NCBI GenBank assembly: GCA_009760855.2
Contig: WPIO01000102.1
Span: forward strand, 496,001-560,000
Length of the DNA stretch: 64,000 bases
From: Cristatella mucedo
Taxonomy: Eukaryota; Bryozoa; Phylactolaemata; Cristatellidae
Direction: 5' to 3'
Shown: piece by piece, positions 38,462 through 47,646 of the stretch
Position numbering within the stretch: position 1 is the first letter of the stretch
Layout: every line of letters begins with the position of its first letter
Made by a program: the position numbers and the translations under genes
The notes under the pieces: generated by a model
What the model was told of the DNA's origin: nothing
Database searches by the model: none
What the model saw: the letters and a program-made list of their open reading frames with translations, nothing else

Positions 38462-41416
38462 ATGGAATATACATATGGAGGTGCCGCAACAAGAAGTACA
38501 AACGCCATACCGCAGTCTATTGAAGTTTATGATCAATCGCGACAAAAAGGAGCAAGAGATGCAAAAAAAATGGCAGCCAAATTTGTCGCAGCAACTGCGG
38601 CATTGCATGTTCAGCGTAAGCAATATAAAAAAGCAATAAAAAGAGTCATTCTGTATGACGCTCCTCTTCATTCTTTTACCGATAGTAGAACTCCACAGAG
38701 AACAACCACAAAACCCCAAGCAACAATAGGTGATAAAGTTAGATTTTATACAAACACAAGCCACCATGGAGGGCACTTTATGCTTTCCAATGTAAGTGTT
38801 GATAACCTGATAAGACGTATGCTTAAAAGCATTGGCGTACATCATCATAACAGCTCAGAATATTTATTGCACTCAAGAGGTGTTCTGGCATCGCTCATTA
38901 AAGGCAGAAAAAATATCACACAACTTCTGGAAGAATTAACTAATGGGCGAGACTTCACCCCCAGATTAGATAGAAAAAAATCAACAAAAATAAAGCAAAC
39001 AATTTTGGCAATAGCGGAAACTATAAAGCTGGTTAATAAATGTAATGCAAAACGCAACGCATTAACACAGAAACACCAACGCGCCACCGATGCTCTGCGG
39101 AGAAGGGCTACATATTTAACGCGAGATGAAAAAGCATCACTAGCAATAAAAATTGCACACATTGAAAACAGACTAAACAATTATACATTTAAAGATTACT
39201 GCACTACAATTAGGCGTAAAGCCAAAGAAGACCTGCGGAATAAAAGATCAGAGCTGAAACGCTTGGAAGAGTATTTGAAAGCCATGCCACCCATCAACCA
39301 AAGTGTTGAAATGACCGACATTGACTTGGGCGATTTGCAATTAGAGCTATTGGCAATAGCCAAGCTTGGCAAAAAGGTTACCACAACAGAAGCACAACTG
39401 CAAGCGATAGCTATGATGAAAATGGCAGTGCTAACAATAGGCATTGTTCCCAAATTAATTGCGGCTTCTTACGTGATAGATTTAATGGATGAAGTTGAGA
39501 AGTTTGTAAATAAAGCTGGAGTTATAGTAAATGTATTTCTTAGCCCAGATGTTATTGGCACACCTAATCCAAGATTACAACCTTTACTTGATGCAATAAA
39601 CGATCCTGTAACTAAAGAGGCAGATCTAAAAGACCCAACCTCAAGACTGTTCTTAGCATGTAAAGATTTTACACAGCAAATAACAAATCAGCAAGGCGGC
39701 GATGGCGGAGGTGATGCAGCCCTTTTAGACGTTAGCACAATTATGCTCCATAGTATTACAGGGGCGATAAAACAGGCAACAAACGGCATAGTTGGCATAA
39801 CAAAAGCCCTAACAGCAACAACTCAAACTGCTGCAATTATAGGAGGGGGAGCTGCTGGCCTTTCATTAGTATTTGCCGTTGCACAATTCTTTATAAATAA
39901 TTATCTTAAACGCCAAAAAGCCATATTTGACGAACAAATATCAGAATCTATCGGCGAAATCAGAAAACAAAATCAACAACAATCAAATGACTTGAAAAAA
40001 TTGGGGGGACGGGTTGCACGAATGGAATTGATGCCAAAACTAAAATTAATAATTCACGGATCCGAAGGAACCGTAAGGTCAAACAAATCACCACAATGGG
40101 TGGCTTTCGATGTATTTCAGCCAGATGTTTTAGATGGATGGCAAAAAACCAATATGGAATCACGTGAAATAGTGCAAAACCTAAGGCAAATGGCAGCAAT
40201 CCAAACAACATCGCGTAAAATATTTTCCGCAGCATTATTTAATCCAAAAAAACCTAATCATTGCTCTTTGGAGCAAATATACGAAATAGAGCCAACAGAA
40301 TTAAAAATAGGCACTCTATATCCAGGAGTTAAGTCCAGTGCAACAAACCCAACAATTTGGCAAAAACAACCCATTAATGTCAGCGGAGTATCTAAGCAAG
40401 TATCTTCTGAAAACAACAATAAGCAAAGATTTTTTCATATAATGGGATACAATTCTAGACCATCAAAAAACCCTACACAGGCAACAAAACACAAGCAAGA
40501 GAAAGGCATTTTGCTTGCAGAACAACAAAGAGAGCGTTCCATACTAGCTCAACCAGAAGTAACAACATTGCTACAACAATACACGGACAACAAAGCCACG
40601 ATACTGCAAAAGCTGCACAAGGCAATGCATATAAGCAAAATAATGGAAGAACTTGCCAAACTTAGCAAAGAAATGGAAAAACTAAGAATCAATCTGTCAC
40701 AACAAGAAGAAAATTCCAAAATGCTTATTATGGCACAAGCAAACCAAGAGATAGGTGGGGAGTTTTTGGCAATTATGCCAAAAAATAGTGAAGCAGAAGT
40801 CCTTAAAACTAATGAAAAAATCATTGAAGTAGCGAGGGATATTGCAGTTAATATAACGAAGCTAAGAACTGCCCTTGCTCCTCATCATGGGTCAATTGAA
40901 AGCTACAATCAGCAAGAATTAAGACACCTCGCAAAAGCAAAACTCACAAAATTAAATGAAGATATAAAAAGATATCAATCAACATTGGAACTAACCAAAT
41001 ACAAGCTTAATCGACACAGAATTGTAGTTGATGCAATTTGTCATAGCTATTATCCAGAATCTGCCAATCAAACATTCAGCACAGAAACATACAAGCTTCA
41101 GCAAAGACATCAACAATTCTCAAGACCGGCATTAACCTTTGGAAAAAAGCACGAATATAGAAGAGATGTAATTCCATTACAATCCAATACACCAGATGGA
41201 GAAATGTGTGCCGTAACGCTAAACTATACTTTTATTGACAACATAACACAAGAACAAATAAGAATTCGTCAAAACAAGATAGACACCGACAATCATCCAT
41301 CAACCCAAACCAAACAAACACCAACAATCTTGCCAACAGCCACCACAACCTACAAAATCCCGATCGGAAAAAAAGCCCAACACCAAAGTCATCAGCCCAA
41401 AGCCGTCGTTAGATGA
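38462..41416 (+). CDS. Unknown 984-aa protein with one Gly-rich hydrophobic segment; candidate effector
   Basis: No signal peptide. Residues about 130-300 and 660-900 are charged helices with heptad-like spacing (LRNKRSELKRLEEYLK; MEELAKLSKEMEKLRINLSQ). One hydrophobic Gly-rich stretch lies near residues 458-480 (AAIIGGGAAGLSLVFAVAQF). The C-terminus is Gln/Thr/Lys-rich and ends with KKAQHQSHQPKAVVR. No domain was recognised. The gene is transcribed alone. Size, helices, a single membrane-like segment and a basic tail resemble secreted proteins of intracellular bacteria, but that is inference. Confidence 0.7.
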   Translation: MEYTYGGAATRSTNAIPQSIEVYDQSRQKGARDAKKMAAKFVAATAALHVQRKQYKKAIKRVILYDAPLHSFTDSRTPQRTTTKPQATIGDKVRFYTNTSHHGGHFMLSNVSVDNLIRRMLKSIGVHHHNSSEYLLHSRGVLASLIKGRKNITQLLEELTNGRDFTPRLDRKKSTKIKQTILAIAETIKLVNKCNAKRNALTQKHQRATDALRRRATYLTRDEKASLAIKIAHIENRLNNYTFKDYCTTIRRKAKEDLRNKRSELKRLEEYLKAMPPINQSVEMTDIDLGDLQLELLAIAKLGKKVTTTEAQLQAIAMMKMAVLTIGIVPKLIAASYVIDLMDEVEKFVNKAGVIVNVFLSPDVIGTPNPRLQPLLDAINDPVTKEADLKDPTSRLFLACKDFTQQITNQQGGDGGGDAALLDVSTIMLHSITGAIKQATNGIVGITKALTATTQTAAIIGGGAAGLSLVFAVAQFFINNYLKRQKAIFDEQISESIGEIRKQNQQQSNDLKKLGGRVARMELMPKLKLIIHGSEGTVRSNKSPQWVAFDVFQPDVLDGWQKTNMESREIVQNLRQMAAIQTTSRKIFSAALFNPKKPNHCSLEQIYEIEPTELKIGTLYPGVKSSATNPTIWQKQPINVSGVSKQVSSENNNKQRFFHIMGYNSRPSKNPTQATKHKQEKGILLAEQQRERSILAQPEVTTLLQQYTDNKATILQKLHKAMHISKIMEELAKLSKEMEKLRINLSQQEENSKMLIMAQANQEIGGEFLAIMPKNSEAEVLKTNEKIIEVARDIAVNITKLRTALAPHHGSIESYNQQELRHLAKAKLTKLNEDIKRYQSTLELTKYKLNRHRIVVDAICHSYYPESANQTFSTETYKLQQRHQQFSRPALTFGKKHEYRRDVIPLQSNTPDGEMCAVTLNYTFIDNITQEQIRIRQNKIDTDNHPSTQTKQTPTILPTATTTYKIPIGKKAQHQSHQPKAVVR

Positions 41417-41713
41417 CATTCAGGCCACAAGAAAAGATTCTGCCAAAAATAACACAACTTCAAATACACTAAAAGACATTTCCATACAACATAAAAACAC
41501 ATAGACATCAAAAAAACACCGCAACTGAATACATCAATACTTAAAAAATATCAAGATCAGCCTAAAAACATCAGTCTTTATTTAAAAAAATAAAAATTAT
41601 AATTTAATATTGACTATTATCAAAACATTGCAGATAGATTGATGAGATATGGAATTGGGGCTTAACCAGATCCATATGGTCTATTGTGTCTACAACTTAA
41701 GATTTATTTTATC

Positions 41714-42409
41714 ATGTCATACAACAACTCATCAGCAGCCCTAGCTAGCCAACGTCAACAATCATCTCAAGTAGAAAGCTATCTAAACGAAGCTTCAAAA
41801 TCCGCTCAAGAGTGTGCTCAAGAAACTGCACAATCTCAAGAACAAGCAAGAAAATGTGCTCAAATCGCTCAAATTGCGGCAGAATGTGCAGAGCAAAACA
41901 GCGAAAGTGCGGAACGTCTTTCTGAAAAAGCAGAGGAACTTTGCGAGGAACACGAAGAAGCAATCTCTAGCGGTCAAGAAAGCGTTGCTAACGAAATTGC
42001 TCGCCAACTTCGCTCGCAAGCAGAATCAGCAAGATTGCAAGCTTATTCCGCAGAGCACAGCTCTGCAGCAGCTCAATCTGCCGCACAAGCAGCAGCTCAA
42101 TCTGCAAGATGTGCAGAACAACTAGCAGAACAACTAGCAGAACAAGCTGATTTGGCAAGACAAATCGCCAACACAATTGCAGCTCAAAATGGCAATTCTG
42201 CTCAAATTTCTAGATTGGCAAACGTTACAGCCAACCAAGTAGAATCTCTTGCTATCAATGCTCAAAACTTAGCAGCAGCAGCAAGTGAAGAAGCTCAAAA
42301 TGCACAACAATCAGCATCTGAAGCTTTGGAATCAGTTGCAGAAGCTCAAGAATTCGCATTAGAAGCTTCTGAATATGAAAACGAAGCTCAAGAACAACAA
42401 AATGCATAA
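41714..42409 (+). CDS. Ala/Gln/Glu/Ser-rich long-helix protein
   Basis: A 231-residue protein from ATG 41714; the frame is open for ten more codons, but MSYNNSSAALASQRQQSSQV is the natural beginning. Almost the whole chain is built of Ala, Gln, Glu and Ser in short periodic groups (ECAQETAQSQEQARKCAQIA), with Ala every three or four residues, as in a very long amphipathic helix or alanine coiled coil. Five Cys are spread along it. There is no signal peptide or membrane segment. A strong terminator follows, and the gene stands alone, suggesting a separately and possibly highly expressed structural protein. The family was not recognised. Confidence 0.75.
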   Translation: MSYNNSSAALASQRQQSSQVESYLNEASKSAQECAQETAQSQEQARKCAQIAQIAAECAEQNSESAERLSEKAEELCEEHEEAISSGQESVANEIARQLRSQAESARLQAYSAEHSSAAAQSAAQAAAQSARCAEQLAEQLAEQADLARQIANTIAAQNGNSAQISRLANVTANQVESLAINAQNLAAAASEEAQNAQQSASEALESVAEAQEFALEASEYENEAQEQQNA

Positions 42410-42442
42410 TTGAGGAGACTCAATTTGCACATTTGCAAGTTC

Positions 42443-42474
42443 AAAAAAAGACCTCAGTAATGGGGTCTTTTTTC
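42443..42474 (+). terminator. Rho-independent terminator of the Ala/Gln-rich gene
   Basis: The arm AAAAAAGACC (ending 42453) and GGTCTTTTTT (42464-42473) are perfectly complementary over 10 bp around a 10-base loop, with the T-run on the descending side. It lies 34 bp after the stop. The A-run also makes it a plausible bidirectional terminator. Confidence 0.9.
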
Positions 42475-43524
42475 TTGTCCATTTTAGGCGATGCAACCAA
42501 AACAATAATAACGCCAAATAAAAATTTCAGCACTTCAAAAAAAGCCCACAGCCAAAAAAACACACTCAAAACGAATCAACAAAACAACGAAAAACAATAA
42601 TACTTTATTAATTCAATTTTACGCAGCTTTTTTGCAAAAAAATAATTGCAATTTTCGGAGCGACAAATTCGACATTGGTTGGGAAGTGTTTCTGATTTAT
42701 TGAATTTTTTTAAGAGATCTATTGCTATGCGGCATATGATTCTTTCCAGTAAATGATGACTTTATTTTAATGATAAAAAATTATTTAGCATTAAAACGTG
42801 CTCAACAATATCATTATTTTATCTTGCTAATTTAACCAATAAGCAATAAATTATTGCAGCTTAATATCTGGAATAAAATAATAAAAGCAAAAATATTGAC
42901 TCGGACTACACAAATAAAAATTGGCACTTATTAAAAAGCGATAATAACGATGCAAAATTCATATCCACAAACTACGCAGACTGCAGGAAAATTATTTAAT
43001 GCAGTATCATAAATTCTTAGCGATATTTCTATTTGTGCATTCAAAGTTTATATTTTGCACATAAGTTTCAATAATGCTAAAAATGATTTTAATCATACAG
43101 ACCTATCGTAATATTAAACAACAATGGCCACAATGAGAGTAAAGTATGCCTAGCTAGATAATTTTATTTTTCGGTTTTGTTACATTTTTATTAAGAGGCA
43201 TGCTATTTAACAGACCAAGATGCCTAATAAAATCTGCCATCTTGGCTTAGGCATTGATGACACTTTTGTGCCCACAAAAGGCAATGATATATCGCCGCAT
43301 AACATAATTTACCCGACAGAAGGCACCGCAACATTAGGTCTTTTTCACCTTGCAATCATCGGCAAAAATAACAATCTTTCACTACTCGGAAAAAGGCCAT
43401 AAAGGCAAATAGCAATGGCTGGTATTGGGCAAATGCAAAATTGAGATTTTCTGAGAGATGATATATCTAATATAATTTTTACAATAAAAATTAAAAAACA
43501 AATTGTTTCATATTATACAGACCA
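42475..43524. other. Spacer without a recognisable gene
   Basis: About 1 kb. A 60-codon plus-strand frame (43220-43402) is not supported. An inverted repeat ATGCCTAA/TTAGGCAT near 43218-43252 may be chance. Confidence 0.4.
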
Positions 43525-44356
43525 GGCACCAACCAACAAATTCATTTACAAACTTCCTCTCTAAGCATAAAAATTGATTACCTTGTTTAAAGACTCTCTA
43601 GATTTAACATAAGCCCTTGTTTTATGGGCTAAACAAGGAATATAATGCCTCATTTTTACATTAAAGCTTTCCACCAAACAAGTTTCACTTTTTAAGACCA
43701 AATGCTTAACTTTACTTGGCAAAAAGGCAATTAACTGCATTATAAGTAAAATTATCATCTGTTGCAACAATTTTTATATCATGATGAAGAAGAATTTTTT
43801 CTAACATTCTTTTTGCAGAAATTTCCAAACCAGAACAAATTTCCAAACCAGAGCCTAGATAAAATGCAAACCAACACAGAGAGCCCATTTCAACAGCAAT
43901 CCAAATTCTGGTTTGATTTTTTCGTTGTTAAAAAAGTATAAAGTTCATCCATTGCAACGATTACAATATCGCAACAAGCATAATGCTTACTTGTTGATAG
44001 GTAACTGTGTAGCTTTATTTTTAATCCAGTGAACCATTAATTGATATGAAATTTTTTTATCAAACATTTTGCTTAAAATTCTTGCAGTTCTGCGATAATT
44101 ATTTCCCTCAGAGAATAATATTAATATTAATATCAATGTGGTTTATATGATTTGTACATCATATTTTGTTTCTTTCATCAAAATGTACAATTTGACATTT
44201 TTTACAACTTTTACACAAAACCTTTGTTTTCTTAACTTATCAAACCCTTGTTTATAAGGCTTGTTGATGAACAATGTTTATAAATCACAAATCATATATA
44301 ATTATATACAACAAATCATATATAAAATATGATTTGTTGGGAGGGGTGGTGGTGCC
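43525..44356 (-). mobile_element. IS1-family element, nearly full length, degraded (copy 3)
   Basis: An 832-bp element bounded by inverted GGCACCA ends: GGCACCAACCAACAAAT at 43525 and, read on the minus strand, GGCACCACCACCCCTCC at 44356. The transposase reads on the minus strand. The end at 43561-43770 encodes TCLVESFNVKMRHYIPCLAH and KTRAYVKSRESLNKV, the glutamate end of the IS1 catalytic core. The start near 44230 encodes the Cys-rich and HTH part shared with copies 1 and 2. Several frame breaks show that it is inactive. No clear target duplication was seen. Confidence 0.85.
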
Positions 44357-44378
44357 TATCGGTAATGTTTATTTAAAA

Positions 44379-45830
44379 TTATCTTATGGATGTAATCGCT
44401 TTGTTGCTGTTTTTATTTCTTTGGGCTTCTTGATTTGTAAATTTTGCTGCATTTATTTGCGGAATACTGGTGCCAGAGCTAGACTCTGGTTTTAATGTAT
44501 TTGCTTCTGCTGTTGGTTCTTCGAATGCTTGTTGTGGATTTGTTAATGGATCGAACTTTGGACTTAAAGAAGTTGATTTTTCTTGATTGTGAGTATTTTT
44601 GGAATTGCCTGCGGAGGAGTGGCTGTGACTTTTGTGTGTTGTTTTTTTGGCAACTTTTTCCCCAACAGCACAGGCAATAAATCCAGTACCGGTACAGGCC
44701 GCCATTGCCGGCAAAGCTATACTTAAAGCTGTTGGAATTAATGCCGCTATAGCTGGAAAAAATATTGGAATAACCACCGCTGTTATTAGTATTGCAATTA
44801 CTAGCACACCGGTTATAGAGCCAAAAAATGTCGATGCAGTGTTAAGTCTTGTAACGGTAGGGCTTGTTCTGTGGCCAACTGCATTACGACCAACAGTCGC
44901 AACGTCGGTATTTTTTTGTTCTTCGGGCTTAATTGTTGGCCTTGCTCCACCTACAATTTGTTTACTAACTTCTGTAGCTGGATCTGGACCTGAAGAAGTT
45001 GATCGCCTTTCATCCATCATCTCTTTCGCTTCCTCTGTAACGTGTTCTTGGTCTGTTGTTGTATCTGAACTTGCTGTATCCTGAGCTTCTTTCTTGTCTG
45101 GACTTTCTGTGCTCTTTGTATCCAATGTTTTTTGTGTTGCGAATTTATTTTTTAGCTCCTCTTCTGTTAATGCTACCTGCTGCATTTTGCTATCATGCTC
45201 TTTATCTTTAATATTTTCAACCCCACCAGTTGGAATGCGGGGTGGTTTTTGGTTGAGCATGTATCTATATGGCTCCTGAGTGAGATTTTGTGGTGTTTGG
45301 TTAGGTATGTCGCTAGCTTTGTCGTTTCCTGTTTGCGTTTGAAGCATCTGCATTAGTTCCTGTACATCCAGCCCTTCTTCACTAGGTTGTGCTTGCCGTG
45401 CTAAGCTAGGAAACATTTGTGGCTGCATGGCAGGCGGCTGTTTTGGTTGGGTCGATTGTGGCACAAGTTGCATATCCAGCCCTTCTTCACTAGGTTGTGC
45501 TTGCTGTGCTAAGTTAGGAAGCATTTGTTGCTGCATGGCAGGCGGCTGTTTTTGTTGGGTCGATTGTGGCACGCTTGGCATCATTTGAGTTACGGCAGTG
45601 GGACTTGGCCGTATTCGTAACGGCATAGCAAGATCATTTGGCATTGCAGTCTGAGTGGTAGGCGCTTCTGCGGTTTTGACAGTGTTTGTTGTTTTGTTTG
45701 TTGGTTGCAAGTATTGCGCTGTGGAAATTTGTGATAGGCGTTGCTCTGGAGGGCTCAATCCTTCCGGAGTTGATGGTGATACTGGCTGTTGTTGCTGTGC
45801 CGTGGGATTGATTATATGTGCATCTTTCAT
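44379..45830 (-). CDS. Pro/Gln-rich protein with hydrophobic hairpin; candidate effector or host-membrane protein
   Basis: A 483-residue protein from ATG 45830 (a TTG nine bases upstream is also possible). The first half is Pro/Gln/Thr-rich and holds two 36-residue repeats of the type PQSTQ-KQPPAMQ-QM-P-LA-QAQPSEEGLD (residues about 87-158). Residues 230-330 are charged. A bilobed hydrophobic block of about 55 residues follows (FFGSITGVLVIAILITAVVI, PIFFPAIAALIPTALSIALP), then a basic Ser/Thr/Asn-rich tail ending NKAITSIR. There is no signal peptide. Such a hairpin in an otherwise soluble protein is typical of proteins that insert in vacuole or host membranes, as in chlamydial Inc proteins. 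Confidence 0.7.
   Translation of the reverse strand: MKDAHIINPTAQQQQPVSPSTPEGLSPPEQRLSQISTAQYLQPTNKTTNTVKTAEAPTTQTAMPNDLAMPLRIRPSPTAVTQMMPSVPQSTQQKQPPAMQQQMLPNLAQQAQPSEEGLDMQLVPQSTQPKQPPAMQPQMFPSLARQAQPSEEGLDVQELMQMLQTQTGNDKASDIPNQTPQNLTQEPYRYMLNQKPPRIPTGGVENIKDKEHDSKMQQVALTEEELKNKFATQKTLDTKSTESPDKKEAQDTASSDTTTDQEHVTEEAKEMMDERRSTSSGPDPATEVSKQIVGGARPTIKPEEQKNTDVATVGRNAVGHRTSPTVTRLNTASTFFGSITGVLVIAILITAVVIPIFFPAIAALIPTALSIALPAMAACTGTGFIACAVGEKVAKKTTHKSHSHSSAGNSKNTHNQEKSTSLSPKFDPLTNPQQAFEEPTAEANTLKPESSSGTSIPQINAAKFTNQEAQRNKNSNKAITSIR
45345..45570 (-). repeat. 108-bp in-frame tandem repeat
   Basis: Two adjacent 108-bp units (36 codons) in the hairpin protein gene, with about 8-10 base differences by eye. 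Both contain CAGCCCTTCTTCACTAGGTT on the plus strand. They encode Pro/Gln-rich, probably disordered sequence. Confidence 0.85.
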
Positions 45831-46012
45831 TGCTAGCAAATCTCAACACTAAAAATATTTTTATTCACAGCTCCATAAAAAATAAGGAATTTTTTGATAT
45901 TGCGGTAAGATATAGACACAAATAACAAAAATAAAATATATCAATCCAATTAGCTTGTTTTTAATTTTTTAATATAAATAACAAGCTCTAAAAACATTAT
46001 AATACTTTCCAT

Positions 46013-47632
46013 ATGAGATTGCAACTTTTTAAAAGAAAAGTAAATTTACTGCAAATTGCAAGAAATATTGTCATACTTTTAGTTCTGTTTGGTTCGCTCT
46101 ACATTTCCATAGGAAATATTGTGGTTATAAAATATAAAGAAATTGCCGCAAAAAGCAATGTTTTATATAGGTTTTTTAGATTTGTGCCAGTTATAAATCT
46201 TGGTCTTGATATTCAGGGTGGCTCGCAGATGATTTTGACTGTAGATTTTGATAAATTTCTACAAGAAAAAAATAAAATGCTTGCCGCAGAGATTAGGCAC
46301 TCTCTAAGAAATGAGAAGATAAAGTATACCATTTTTTCTTTTAATGAAGAGGAAAAGGTCATTTCGTTTTTTTTGGTTGGAGATGAGGTTAAGGAGGTTA
46401 AGAAAATGCTTTCCAATCTAGATCCTGATCTATCTTGCGAAATTGGCGAAAATAAGTCTGTTAAAATTTATTATAATCGTCAGGTTGTGGCCAAGATGCA
46501 TGATAGCGTAATGGACAAGTCTTTAACAATTTTGCGTAACAGAATAGATCATTCTGGAACTAAAGAAATCTCCTTGCAGCGCTTTGGTTATGATAAAATA
46601 ATTTTACAAGTTCCTGGTGTGGAGGATCCTGAAAAATTAAAGAAAATGCTTGGCAGAACTGCGAAGCTATCTTTTCATATATTAGATCATTCCAAGCCTT
46701 TTACGGATAATCCGAACGAATTTATTCAGGATGGCATGATGATTGCTCCGGCCGCCGATCCTAACTTAAAGTTATATTATCGCATGAATCAGCAGGCGGA
46801 AATAGATGGCGATGCCCTTCTAGATGCCAAAGAGAGCGTGGACAATTTTCAGGCAATTGTTTCATTCAGATTCAATGCCAGTGCGGGTAGAAAGTTTGCC
46901 CAACTAACTTCAGACAATGTTGGCAGATACATGGCTGTAGTGTTGGATGGTGCGGTTTTGACTGCGCCGGTAATTCGCGAGCCAATTCTTAGCGGTAGTG
47001 GTAATATTAGTGGCAAGTTTGATATAGATGAGGCAAGGGAATTGGCAAAACTTTTGCGCTCTGGAGCCCTGCCGGCTCAAATGAAGGTTGTGGAAGAAAG
47101 GACCATCGGTCCATCAGTGGGAGAATCAGCCATTAAATCTGCAAAAATTGCTTGCATAACTGGTGTTATGTTGGTTATTATATTTATGGTTGCAAAATAT
47201 CGTCTTCTTGGAATGGTTGCCAGTGTTGCAATTTTAATAAATCTAAGCCTAGCAGTTTCCGTAATGGCTATATTTAATTTTACCCTTACTTTATCTGGAA
47301 TGGCTGGCTTGATTTTAACTCTTGGCATGTCTGTGGATGCAAATGTGCTAATTTACGAAAGAATGCGCGATGAAATAATGGCCGGAAATAAAAAAAATCA
47401 TTTGATAATTTTACAAGGCTTTAAAGGTGCTTGGAGTGCGATTGTCGATTCTAACATTACAACCATTTTTTCCGCCGCTTCTTTGGTGGCATTTGGCAGC
47501 GGCTTTATTCGTGGTTTTTCCGTAAGTTTAATTGTGGGCATCATGTGTTCTATGTTTAGTGCAATTTTGCTAAGTAGAATTATTATTGAGCGTATTTTTG
47601 TTGGCAAAAACAGAGTCATTAATATTAATTAA
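46013..47632 (+). CDS. secD: Protein translocase subunit SecD
   Basis: A 539-residue inner-membrane protein that, with SecF, uses the proton gradient to pull proteins through SecYEG. The N-terminal membrane helix is followed by LGLDIQGGSQM (family motif D1), a large periplasmic domain, and five C-terminal helices with GMSVDANVLIYERMRDE (motif D4-like). Length is normal. secF is not next to it; a VirB4-like gene follows after 14 bp, so the two may share a transcript. Confidence 0.96.
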   Translation: MRLQLFKRKVNLLQIARNIVILLVLFGSLYISIGNIVVIKYKEIAAKSNVLYRFFRFVPVINLGLDIQGGSQMILTVDFDKFLQEKNKMLAAEIRHSLRNEKIKYTIFSFNEEEKVISFFLVGDEVKEVKKMLSNLDPDLSCEIGENKSVKIYYNRQVVAKMHDSVMDKSLTILRNRIDHSGTKEISLQRFGYDKIILQVPGVEDPEKLKKMLGRTAKLSFHILDHSKPFTDNPNEFIQDGMMIAPAADPNLKLYYRMNQQAEIDGDALLDAKESVDNFQAIVSFRFNASAGRKFAQLTSDNVGRYMAVVLDGAVLTAPVIREPILSGSGNISGKFDIDEARELAKLLRSGALPAQMKVVEERTIGPSVGESAIKSAKIACITGVMLVIIFMVAKYRLLGMVASVAILINLSLAVSVMAIFNFTLTLSGMAGLILTLGMSVDANVLIYERMRDEIMAGNKKNHLIILQGFKGAWSAIVDSNITTIFSAASLVAFGSGFIRGFSVSLIVGIMCSMFSAILLSRIIIERIFVGKNRVININ

Positions 47633-47646
47633 TTCAACTCCGATAG

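Noticed and set aside
41745-42176. Several alternative frames inside the Ala/Gln-rich gene
   Set aside because: They result from the repetitive codon pattern; only the plus frame from 41714 has a natural start and a matching terminator.
43218-43252. Inverted repeat ATGCCTAA/TTAGGCAT as a terminator or att site
   Set aside because: The stem is short, the loop is about 19 bases and there is no T-run; chance is likely in a 1-kb spacer.
43220-43402. 60-codon frame in the spacer before the third IS1-family copy
   Set aside because: No start signal, no family resemblance and no neighbours in operon distance.
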